Shown in pieces: positions 43,432 through 51,110 of a stretch of 64,000 bases of DNA. The position numbers and the translations under genes were made by a program. Position 1 is the first letter of the stretch, and each line of letters begins with the position of its first letter. The notes beneath the pieces were generated by a model. The model saw only the letters and a program-made list of their open reading frames with translations. It did not search any database and had not been told where the DNA came from. The DNA is from Actinoalloteichus hoggarensis (GTDB lineage Bacteria > Actinomycetota > Actinomycetes > Mycobacteriales > Pseudonocardiaceae): positions 2,914,001 to 2,978,000 of the forward strand of contig NZ_CP022521.1 of NCBI RefSeq assembly GCF_002234535.1. Direction: 5' to 3'.

Positions 43432-44295
43432 TCAGTTGCGCAGTCTGCCCAACAGCGCGACCAGCGCGGCCCGTTCCGAGGGTCGCAGCGCGGTGCCCGT
43501 GAGACTGGGGGCCGTGACCGCGCGCAGCGTCTCCACGACCTCGATGAGGAACGCGCCGCCCGCCGGGGTCAGAGCGAGCCGCCGGGCGGCGCGAACGCCC
43601 TGCACCGTCACATAGCCGCGCTCGACGAGACGGGCGACGCTGTGATCCAGACCGCGCGGCGGGAGGTCCAGCGCGGTGTTCGCGATGGCCTTGCGCATCG
43701 GGTGTGAGGCACGCGCGTGCAGCCGAAGCAGTCGGTAGTCGTAGACGGTGATGCCGTGCGCGTGCCGGAGCGCCTCGGCGGGCTGCACCGTCCACCGCTG
43801 GACGGCGGCCAGCAACGCCTCCCACACCAGCCACGGCTCGGCGGAGTCGGTGTGGCCCGGCGTGGCGCCCGCAGGCGTTACGGGCTCGCCGCCTGCAGCG
43901 CCCCGACCCGACGGCGCCGAGCCGGGGGAGCCGCCGGTGACCGGAGCCGACGTCGTCGACACCGGCGCCGGTGCCTGCGCGGGAAGCCGGGTGGGAACGG
44001 ACGGGTGAATCCGGGGCGCCGCCTGCAGGCGCAGACGCCCGGAACCGCCGGTCCCCGATCGGGTCGCTCGGCGGGCGTGAGCATCGACGCCAGACGGCGG
44101 CGGGTCGCCGTGTACCTCGCTCGCCGGGCCTGCGGCGGGCCCGCGGCCTGCATCGGCGTCCCCGCCTGCGGGCGGCGACGACCGGGTCTCGGCTGTCGAG
44201 TCCGGACGCCGGTCGGCGATGCGGTCGTCGGCCGGGACGAAGGCGGTGCGGTGTGAGAAGGCCGAGGTCGGTGTGGGGGTGGTGTCGTCGGGCAT
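43432..44295 (-). CDS. MarR-like winged-helix protein with long disordered N-terminus
   Basis: Protein of 287 residues. The first 150 are Pro/Ser/Ala/Gly-rich and disordered. The last 130 resemble a MarR winged helix (VWEALLAAVQRWTVQPAEAL, ITVYDYRLLRLHARASHPMR, GLDHSVARLVERGYVTVQGV, RRLALTPAGGAFLIEVVETL). A DNA-binding role is likely. ATG 44295 after GGAGAGA is preferred to the ATG at 44364. The long disordered head is unusual for MarR proteins and may be a fusion or an over-extended start. Confidence 0.65.
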   Translation of the reverse strand: MPDDTTPTPTSAFSHRTAFVPADDRIADRRPDSTAETRSSPPAGGDADAGRGPAAGPASEVHGDPPPSGVDAHARRATRSGTGGSGRLRLQAAPRIHPSVPTRLPAQAPAPVSTTSAPVTGGSPGSAPSGRGAAGGEPVTPAGATPGHTDSAEPWLVWEALLAAVQRWTVQPAEALRHAHGITVYDYRLLRLHARASHPMRKAIANTALDLPPRGLDHSVARLVERGYVTVQGVRAARRLALTPAGGAFLIEVVETLRAVTAPSLTGTALRPSERAALVALLGRLRN

Positions 44296-44404
44296 GGACG
44301 AGGTCTCTCCTTGTTCGTCGGCGTCGTGGTCGGGTGGGCCGGACGGGGGGCACGGTCGTCGCACGGACCACCGGCGGTGCCGTCGGTCTCCGGGCGGTGT
44401 CGAA

Positions 44405-44788
44405 TCAGAAGTCGGTGCGTTCAGCGTCGCCGGGGAGGCGCCGCCCGAGGCCGCTCGGCGCGCCCGTCGTCGTTACGGGCACGACGTCGCCGCCCGCGAT
44501 GCGGCGCGACGGCGGCAGGCCGTCCTCGGCGGCGGGTCGTCTCGGCCCCGTCGGGCGGCGGCCCGCGGCCCGGTCGACGCAGTACCAGCACGGCCGAACC
44601 CCGACCAGCCGGAGATCGCCGTCCACATCGCATTCGGGAGCGGGCCGCACGACCATCGCGATCCCGCAGGCGGCGATCACCGACGTCCCGTCGGCCGGGC
44701 GCGTGCCGGGAATCAGGTGTCGGTCCAGACACAGGCCCGCCTGCGGCAGCGTGTCCTGGGTGAACCAGTCCGGCGGGTTCGCGGTCAC
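44405..44788 (-). CDS. Small cysteine-containing protein, fourth of coupled cassette
   Basis: Protein of 127 residues that begins TANPPDWFTQDTLPQAGLCL. It has cysteines spaced as in small actinobacterial zinc-ribbon proteins: one in GLCLDRHL, one in IAACGIAMVV, one in APECDVDG and a CxxC in RPCWYCVDRA. The C-terminal 40 residues are Arg/Pro-rich. The GTG start overlaps the stop of the preceding gene by four bases. No known function. Confidence 0.55.
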   Translation of the reverse strand: MTANPPDWFTQDTLPQAGLCLDRHLIPGTRPADGTSVIAACGIAMVVRPAPECDVDGDLRLVGVRPCWYCVDRAAGRRPTGPRRPAAEDGLPPSRRIAGGDVVPVTTTGAPSGLGRRLPGDAERTDF

Positions 44789-45024
44789 CGCACCGCCGCC
44801 CGCGTCCTCGGCGGCGCGGTCGGTCGATCGAGGACGTGCGGGAGGCACAGCGGACACCGCTGCTCGTCGTAGAAGCAGACCAGCAGCGGACGCCGATTCA
44901 TCGCCCGGAACTCGATCTCCGGTGCGCACACCGGGCGGATGGGGGCGGATCCGTTCCACCGTGCCGAGGCCAGGTGTGTGTCACCTGAGCGCACCGATCG
45001 CACGAACCACGCCAGTCCGTTCAT
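44785..45024 (-). CDS. Small cysteine-containing protein, third of coupled cassette
   Basis: Protein of 79 residues. Recognisable pattern: THLASARWNGSAPIRPVCAP, then LLVCFYDEQRCPLCLPHVLD, with a CPLC knuckle and further cysteines that could bind zinc. Start and stop both overlap neighbours by four bases (ATGA and GTGA). Similar short proteins are common in Pseudonocardiales near XRE-type regulators, from memory and not checked. No known function. Confidence 0.6.
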   Translation of the reverse strand: MNGLAWFVRSVRSGDTHLASARWNGSAPIRPVCAPEIEFRAMNRRPLLVCFYDEQRCPLCLPHVLDRPTAPPRTRAAVR

Positions 45025-45326
45025 CGCCGCGCCGCCGGGAAGCACGTCGAGCAGCGCGGCAGCCGCACCCACTCGCCCACCGACACGAGCGCCGCCCCGC
45101 AGACGGCGACGGTCACCGACCGGTACTCGTCGTCCCGACGATGCTCCATCCGCCGGAACCGCCCGGCCCAACGCGGGTCCGCGGGAGCGGCCGCCGAGCT
45201 GCGGTTCGTCTGCTCGGCGGCCACGGCCTCGGCGGCGTCGGCGTGCCCGCCTGCGATGTCGTCTCGTCCTCCCGGACCCGAACCGCGGAAGAGCGCCGGT
45301 GTCGGGGAGAGCGCGGTCGACGTCAT
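45021..45326 (-). CDS. Small membrane-linked protein, second of coupled cassette
   Basis: Protein of 101 residues with a polar N-terminal half and a hydrophobic stretch near residue 75 (SVTVAVCGAALVSVGEW). It ends in a short cysteine pair (RCSTCF). The ATG follows GGGAGG by five bases. It overlaps the upstream gene by ATGA and the downstream gene by ATGA. No family recognised. Confidence 0.55.
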   Translation of the reverse strand: MTSTALSPTPALFRGSGPGGRDDIAGGHADAAEAVAAEQTNRSSAAAPADPRWAGRFRRMEHRRDDEYRSVTVAVCGAALVSVGEWVRLPRCSTCFPAARR

Positions 45327-45658
45327 GCGAGCCTCCCCGAGAAGGCGCGTACCCAGCCGTCGTCCGGGTCGGCGCGGTGCCGACGTTCCGCCGCCACCGT
45401 GTTCGCCCGACATTGAACAGCGACGACGCCGAGGCGCCTGCGCACGGCGGCGCGCCGTGCAGTGGTCCGCTCGTCGGCTTCCTCACGGGCGGCCACGGTG
45501 CGTGCGTCCGCTGCCCGCAACCGTGCCCATTCCCGCCGGGACGGTGATCGCCGAGCCGGGTGAGATCGCCGCCACCCTCGCCAGGCGAGTTCGACGGCGG
45601 GCAGCCCCACACAGAGCAGGACCAGCGCCATGAACAGAGGGTCGTCGGAGAGATTCAC
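45323..45658 (-). CDS. Small membrane protein, first of coupled cassette
   Basis: Protein of about 111 residues with one membrane segment close to the N-terminus (MALVLLCVGLPAVELAW) and a highly charged cytoplasmic or exported helix region (REWARLRAADARTVAAREEA). GTG 45658 is chosen. ATG 45784 would add an unconserved leader, and ATG 45631 is also possible. It is the first gene of a four-gene set with 4-base overlaps throughout. Confidence 0.5.
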   Translation of the reverse strand: MNLSDDPLFMALVLLCVGLPAVELAWRGWRRSHPARRSPSRREWARLRAADARTVAAREEADERTTARRAAVRRRLGVVAVQCRANTVAAERRHRADPDDGWVRAFSGRLA

Positions 45659-45943
45659 GACGCCACCGACCGGGAATCCCGTGTTCGGCACGATCCCGCC
45701 GACGGCGCGGTCGTGATGATGGGGACTGTTTCGTCCAGAACTGCCGAAGCCGTCCGTTCGCACCGCGCCACGGGTGGCCTCCATCGACGGAGACCTCCAT
45801 CGCCGTACTTGCTCTCACGCCTCTCGAGGACGACTCGTCCTTGACTATCTGTGTTCATATCAACACCTCCGGTGATCGCCGGAGACGTTAGGGGCGCGAT
45901 AGCGGGCCGGAGGGGACAGAACGTCCCCCCGGACACCCTGTCC

Positions 45944-47170
45944 CTACATCATGATCGCGAGTCGTTCGGCGAGCCGAGCCGCCTCGGAACGGACCGTGGA
46001 CCGGCCGGTGGAGGCGAGGGTGATGACGACGTCCCGTGCTGTGACGCTGAAGCGCAACGCCTCGGGGGAGTATCGCTCGGCTTGAAGCAGGGGGATCAGT
46101 GCTCCGCTGTCGCGCTGCTGATGCAGGGCACGCGAGACGTTCACCAGATGCGAGGCCTGCCAACTGCGGGAGGGGATCGTGTCGACGTCGAGATCGTCAG
46201 CGTGCCGCAACGCCTCCGTGGCATCGCCCAGGGACTGGGCGATCCAGGTCTTGTGCAGCTCGACGTGCTGGCGGCTGAACCCGTGCCGGTGGTGTCCGTA
46301 GTCTGCTGACAAGGTGTCGACGACGGTGGCCGCTCGTTCCCAGTGCACCCAGGCGGACGGATCCTTGAGTTGGCGAGCCGTGGTCGAGGCACGAGCGAGC
46401 TGCACCGCGCCCCACAACGCGCGAGTCTCGTCGTCGCCGTCGGCGAGCCGGGGGTCGAGTACTCGGGTCGCCGAGTCCAACAGGTCCATGGCCTGTTCTG
46501 CTCGGTCGGTGACCCGCAGCGCGAACGCGGAGTACAGCAGCGCGGTGGCCTGTGCGGCAGGATCGTCCGCGTCCTCGCCTGTCTGCTGTCCTCGATCGAC
46601 GGACAGCCAATACCAGTGCCTGCTGTTCTCCTGCCAGGCGAGGTACGCCTGACACAGATGATATGCGTCCGCGAGCGAGCGACGCGCCTGGCTTCGTGCG
46701 ACACCCTCGGACTCCCGGACCGCCGCACGCCCGACGCGGATCAGCCGGGGAAGCTCGCCGGCCGCATAGGTTCGCTGATGAGGAGAGTCGTGCCAATCGC
46801 GCCACGCCCGTTCCACCGCAGCGGTGTAGTGGGCAACCGAGGGCGCCGCCTCGGCGGTGTCGACCGTGTACTCGGTCAGGGCCAGGCCGACCATCTCCGC
46901 AGCCGGGTGTGCCGGTCGTTCTGCGATCCGCACGGGAGCGGAGAGATCGCCGCCATACAACGCCGAGAGATCACGCACGCCCAGTTCCCGTGCCACCTGT
47001 GCCGCCATGCCCAACGGCAGGCCGCGCTCACCACGCTCGATCTTCTTCAGCCAGTCTTCGGACTTCCCGACCAGCCCTGCCAACACGGCACGAGACTTGC
47101 CACTGCGCTCGCGAAGTCTGCGCAACCGGTTCCCGACTTCACGACGATGGTCCGCAGTGTTCACAGGCAT
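45944..47170 (-). CDS. XRE-family regulator with TPR-like C-terminal domain
   Basis: Regulator of 408 residues. The N-terminal helix-turn-helix covers about residues 10-65 (VGNRLRRLRERSGKSRAVLA, then SEDWLKKIERGERGLPLGMA). The long C-terminal part is alpha-helical with TPR-like features (AQATALLYSAFALRVTDRAE, GAVQLARASTTARQLKDPSA). This build is typical of large actinobacterial regulators that govern development or nearby small genes. It lies upstream of the coupled cassette on the same strand and divergent from the cas operon. Several GATCAC/GTGATC sites in the divergent region are candidate operators. Confidence 0.85.
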   Translation of the reverse strand: MPVNTADHRREVGNRLRRLRERSGKSRAVLAGLVGKSEDWLKKIERGERGLPLGMAAQVARELGVRDLSALYGGDLSAPVRIAERPAHPAAEMVGLALTEYTVDTAEAAPSVAHYTAAVERAWRDWHDSPHQRTYAAGELPRLIRVGRAAVRESEGVARSQARRSLADAYHLCQAYLAWQENSRHWYWLSVDRGQQTGEDADDPAAQATALLYSAFALRVTDRAEQAMDLLDSATRVLDPRLADGDDETRALWGAVQLARASTTARQLKDPSAWVHWERAATVVDTLSADYGHHRHGFSRQHVELHKTWIAQSLGDATEALRHADDLDVDTIPSRSWQASHLVNVSRALHQQRDSGALIPLLQAERYSPEALRFSVTARDVVITLASTGRSTVRSEAARLAERLAIMM

Positions 47171-47973
47171 GGGGGATCACGTCCACTTCGTCTCGGCGAA
47201 GCCGCAGCCTCGCGCTGCCGTTCTATGCCTTCAGGCGAAGTCTAGGCAGGATGGATCACGTTGTGTCATCGTGTGATCTCCACCCCCAGCCGGAAGGGAC
47301 GGCCTCGGCCCCGACAGACGGTTCCGGCTGTCCAAGTCGTCGTGTCCCTCGGCTACTTCGTTGCGGGTAGTCCCGGTGGGCTGATCGTTGACGACTCGCT
47401 CGTACGAAGCGCCTCGCCTCGGTGTGGATTCACCGAGCTGTCGCGACGTATGGAACGACGGTGCCCTGGTGGAGTCGACGGGTCGCTTTGGGGCGTGGCA
47501 GTGCGTGTGGGCAGGCTGGAGAGCGGCGCCTCGAAGCGTTGATCTTCTTCCGGAGTCGACTCGAATCGAGATCCGGCGAGGAGGTGGGCGTTTCTGCGTC
47601 GGCAGCACGTACGACCATTCTGCGTCTGTGTCGGGGCTATTCAGATCGGCTGGCGTGGGGGCAACTCTCTCCACGTGGTGTCATCCCGGCCGGCGGCATC
47701 TCTGTGGCTGATCGCTGTCCCATAGCAGGAAGCGAACGATCGCGGGGATAGATCACTTAAACGAGTGATCTCGTCGATGTGTGACCGCTTTCGCCGCCGT
47801 TTCTGTCGGTGCCCGTTTCTACGGTCGCCTGGTCATCGTGGCCTGGGCCGTTGTATCCCCCCTGGTCGTGCTGGCCGGTCGTGAGTCGCGGCGTTGAGGT
47901 TTAGATGAAAAGTGAATCAGATCCGCGAAAAGTAGTTACCCAGGTGCGGTACGGACGGGAAGGGCGGTGGTGC
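47171..47973. promoter_or_regulatory. Divergent regulatory region with repeated GATCAC half-sites
   Basis: 800 bases without a gene, less GC-rich than its surroundings in parts. GATCAC occurs at 47175, 47254 and 47751, and its complement GTGATC at 47273 and 47765. Two pairs form dyads: 47254-47278 with 13 bases between the arms, and 47751-47770, where arms GATCACT/AGTGATC are seven bases with a 6-base spacer. They are candidates for binding by the XRE regulator, whose start codon is five bases from the first site. No CRISPR repeat is present here. Confidence 0.4.
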
Positions 47974-48663
47974 ATGACGGCGCAGCACGCGATGTCTTCG
48001 CGTGGGCGGGTGGCCATGCAGGTGTGGGGAGAGGCCGCGCTGTTCACGCGGCCGGAGTTCAAGACGGAGCGGGTGACGTACCCCTGTATGACGCCGACCG
48101 CCGCGGTGGGTGTCCTGGAGTCGATCTACTGGCACCCGGGCATGCGATACGAAGTGGACCGCATCGAGGTGCTCACGCCGATCGTGCAGTTCGCGATCAG
48201 GCGGAACGAGACCTCCCGGATGCCGCCGGTCCACAGCGCGTTGGCGGGGCGAACCCTGGACACGGCCGCACCGGACTCTCGCACACAGCGCATGTCGCTG
48301 TGCCTGCGCGACGTGGGCTACCGGATTCGCGGCTGGATACAGGTCCTCGACGGAGCGGACAAGACCATGCCCGCCTATCGCGATCAGTTCTTCCGACGGC
48401 TGCGGCGCGGCGCGTGCTTCAGCCAGCCCTATCTCGGCTCCCGTGAGTTCGTGGCCGACTTCAGCGCGGTCGACGAGACCCCGGTACAGGAGACGCTCGA
48501 TCTCGACATGGGACTGATGCCGCATTCGGCGGTGTACGAGGGCGAGGAGTTCCGACACTGGAACTGGTTCCGCGCCAGCCTGCGTGGCGGCGTGCTCCGC
48601 GTCCCGGAGAAGGCGCTGACCCCACCGAGTTCGGCATCGGCGGCTGTAGAGGCGGCGGGCTGA
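47974..48663 (+). CDS. cas5c: Cas5 (type I-C, Cas5c/Cas5d)
   Basis: Type I-C Cas5 of about 229 residues. In type I-C this RAMP protein replaces Cas6: it cleaves the pre-crRNA and caps the 5' handle in Cascade. The family opening RVAMQVWGEAALFTRPEFKT and the following CMTPTAAVGVLESIYWHPGM are clear, as is FRHWNWFRASLRGGVLRVP near the end. The frame is open from 47905, but the extra 23 codons there have many A/T third bases, unlike the rest. ATG 47974 follows AAGGG, so it is chosen. It overlaps the cas8c start by one base. It appears intact. Confidence 0.9.
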   Translation: MTAQHAMSSRGRVAMQVWGEAALFTRPEFKTERVTYPCMTPTAAVGVLESIYWHPGMRYEVDRIEVLTPIVQFAIRRNETSRMPPVHSALAGRTLDTAAPDSRTQRMSLCLRDVGYRIRGWIQVLDGADKTMPAYRDQFFRRLRRGACFSQPYLGSREFVADFSAVDETPVQETLDLDMGLMPHSAVYEGEEFRHWNWFRASLRGGVLRVPEKALTPPSSASAAVEAAG

Positions 48664-50170
48664 TGTTGCTGCACCACTTCGCCCATCAGGGTACTGACCG
48701 CGTCGGTGACGGCCCCCGCAATTACGTCGAGCGATCGGTGCACTGGCAGCTCGATCTCGACGGTGCCGGCTCTGTTCTCGGGCTCACTCCGCTGCATGGT
48801 CTGAAGGGCAGGCTGGGAGTCCCGCTGCTGATCCCTGACCCGGACCGCACCAGCGGGGTGGCCGCCGCGCTCGGCACGGACCTCGCGGAGTACGTCCTCG
48901 GCTGGCAGCGAGTCGACCGTAAGACGAGGGAGCGGGTCCCCAACCCCCACACCCCACGCCGACAGCAGGCATTCCGGCAGCTCATAGACGAGTGGACGGC
49001 TCAGATCGACCCGGACCACGACCCGGTTCCCCATGCCGTGGCCGCGTTCTATCGATCGGGTCTCATCGTCGACCAGCCGCTGGATGGTGACGGCGCGCAT
49101 TACGTGGTGCGATCGTGGGCACCCTGCTGGAGGAGGGCAGCGGTGATCCCGAAGACGTCGGCGAGGTGCTCAGAAGCGCTGAGAAGGGAATGGCGCGGAA
49201 TCGACCGATCGCCACGGCCAAGTTCCGCGCGGTGACTCTGGGCGCCAACGTCTCGCGACTCATCGTGCGCGATTGGATCGACATCTCGCTGTCGGACCTG
49301 CTCCGCAATGTTCGATCCTGGATGGCTGATCACCGGGTCAACGGTCGAGTCTTCTCCCTGTGGCGCCTCGCGGTGTCCTGTGGTCGCCATACCGAAATCG
49401 GCTATGTCCCGATGGGATCCAAGGCCGACGACCGACTCAAGGATCTCCAGGACGTGCTCCTGCACGCCGCACTGACCGGACGTTCGATTCCGGGAAAGGT
49501 CACGGGGCGGGTGCTGCACCGCGTCTGGCGTGATCACCGCATCGACGGACCTCGCCTCGCACTCCTGCAACTCTCCAGAAGGGGACAGCCCGTGTTGACG
49601 CTGGACGCACCCGACCAGCCCGCCGCCTACGTGCTGGGACGCCTGTTGGCACTGCTCGACTCCGTGCAGCACCGATCCTCCGAGAGCAGGATCAATCGGA
49701 CGTTCGCTGCCCGCATGCTCGGCGGCGCGCGGACCCGCCCCGGACTGGTGCTCCGTGACGGTCTGCATCTGGCGGAGAGCGCATGGCTGCCCAGACTGGA
49801 ACGAAGGAGGCCTGCGGCGGCGGCGGCACTGCGACGAGAGCTGGCCGCGATGCAGACGCTGATCGTCGACGAGACCCTGACGCGACCGCTAAGTCCGGCC
49901 GAACAGGTTTTGCTCGTGCTGGGCCTGGGTCACCAGCGGCATCGGCTCTTCGAACAGCAGGAGATCGCCAGGGCGGCTCGCGCGGCCAGGGGCGACCACG
50001 GCCCCGAAGGTCCTGATTCGGATTCCCGTGATCGGGACTCCCACGACTCAGGACCCCACGACTCAGGGGCCGACGACCCCGACACCGACGACCCCGACAC
50101 CGACGACCCCGACACCGACGACCCCGACACCGACGACCCCGACACCGACGACCTCGGAGAACAGCGATGA
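48663..50170 (+). pseudogene. cas8c: Disrupted cas8c (Csd1): middle lost, frame changed
   Basis: The large subunit of type I-C Cascade, which recognises the PAM, is broken. The first frame (48663 to about 49115) gives a normal N-terminus: LLHHFAHQGTDRVGDGPRNY, VPLLIPDPDRTSGVAAALGT, YVLGWQRVDRKTRERVPNPH and AVAAFYRSGLIVDQPLDG. At about 49115 the homology jumps, in another frame, to the C-terminal half (GTLLEEGSGDPEDVGEVLRS, FRAVTLGANVSRLIVRDWID, HAALTGRSIPGKVTGRVLHR). The roughly 100-130 residues expected between them, including the cysteine pairs, are absent. The second frame could start at GTG 49115 but has no Shine-Dalgarno sequence. The C-terminus carries an acidic DPDTD repeat. Confidence 0.75.
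50071..50153 (+). repeat. 15-base tandem repeat in the cas8c 3' end
   Basis: Unit CGACGACCCCGACAC repeated 5.5 times without change, coding for DDPDT in the reading frame. It is just before the cas7 start. The identical copies suggest recent slippage and a length-variable acidic tail. Confidence 0.9.
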
Positions 50171-51081
50171 CTGATCACACCGACCCCGCCGTCCGCCACG
50201 ACATGCTCCTGATCTTCGACGTGCTGGACGGGAACCCCAACGGCGATCCGGACGCCGCCAATCAGCCTCGGCAGGACCTGCAGACCAATCAGGGCCTGAT
50301 GACCGACGCGGCGATCAAGCGGAAGATCCGCGACACCGTTCCGCTGCTGGCGGCTGCGGCGTCGGCCGACCTCGACCGATACCGCGTCTTCGTGGAGGCG
50401 GGGGAGGCGCTCAACCCCCGGCTGGAGGAGTCCTACACCGCCAACGGCATCCCCTTGGAGAAGCCGGAGGGAACCGGGGCGAAGAAGACCCGCAAGCGGA
50501 TCGAGGCTACCCAGTCCGACGAGGCGCGTGCCTGGCTGCGACACCGCTACTACGACCTGCGCATGTTCGGCGGTGTCCTGAGCACCGGCAACACCCAGTC
50601 ACTGGGCAGGATGCGCGGCCCGATGCAGGTCACCTTCGCCCGCTCGGTCGACCCCATCGCCCCGGAGCAGCACGCGATCACGCGGGTCGCCAAGACCCGT
50701 GCTGAGGACACCGGCCACGGGGAGATGGGCAACAAGTGGACCGTGCCCTACGGCCTGTACACCGCTCGGCTGCACTACTCCGGCGTCCGAGGAACCAAGG
50801 CGGGGGTCACCCGTGAGGACCTGGAACTGTTCTATCGGGCACTCCTGATGATGTGGGATCACACCGGCTCGGCCGCTCGTGGCGAGATGGCCACCCGTGG
50901 CCTCTACGTCTTCTCCCACCCCGACGCTTACGGCGCGGTACCCGCGCACACGCTGATCGAGCGCGTCACGATCCACCGGACTCGCCCCGACGAGCCCGCC
51001 CGGTCGTTCGCCGAGCACTACAAGCTGGAGCTTGACGACGCTGCTCTGCCCGCAGGCGTCACCGTCGCCCAGCTGGCCTGA
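50167..51081 (+). CDS. cas7: Cas7 (type I-C, Csd2)
   Basis: Type I-C Cascade backbone protein of 304 residues, several copies of which coat the crRNA. Family elements are LIFDVLDGNPNGDPDAANQP and RQDLQTNQGLMTDAAIKRKI, then YYDLRMFGGVLSTGNTQSLG, MRGPMQVTFARSVDPI and YGLYTARLHYSG. It appears complete. The ATG overlaps the cas8c stop by four bases (ATGA). The preserved reading frame contrasts with the broken cas8c directly upstream. Confidence 0.93.
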   Translation: MTDHTDPAVRHDMLLIFDVLDGNPNGDPDAANQPRQDLQTNQGLMTDAAIKRKIRDTVPLLAAAASADLDRYRVFVEAGEALNPRLEESYTANGIPLEKPEGTGAKKTRKRIEATQSDEARAWLRHRYYDLRMFGGVLSTGNTQSLGRMRGPMQVTFARSVDPIAPEQHAITRVAKTRAEDTGHGEMGNKWTVPYGLYTARLHYSGVRGTKAGVTREDLELFYRALLMMWDHTGSAARGEMATRGLYVFSHPDAYGAVPAHTLIERVTIHRTRPDEPARSFAEHYKLELDDAALPAGVTVAQLA

Positions 51082-51110
51082 ATCGAAGGAAGAAACGAGG
51101 AACCTGGCGA

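Noticed and set aside
47809-47825. 17-base string GTGCCCGTTTCTACGGT shared with 58856-58872
   Set aside because: One pair of such length can arise by chance in 64 kb; the flanks differ and there is no dyad or mobile-element context.
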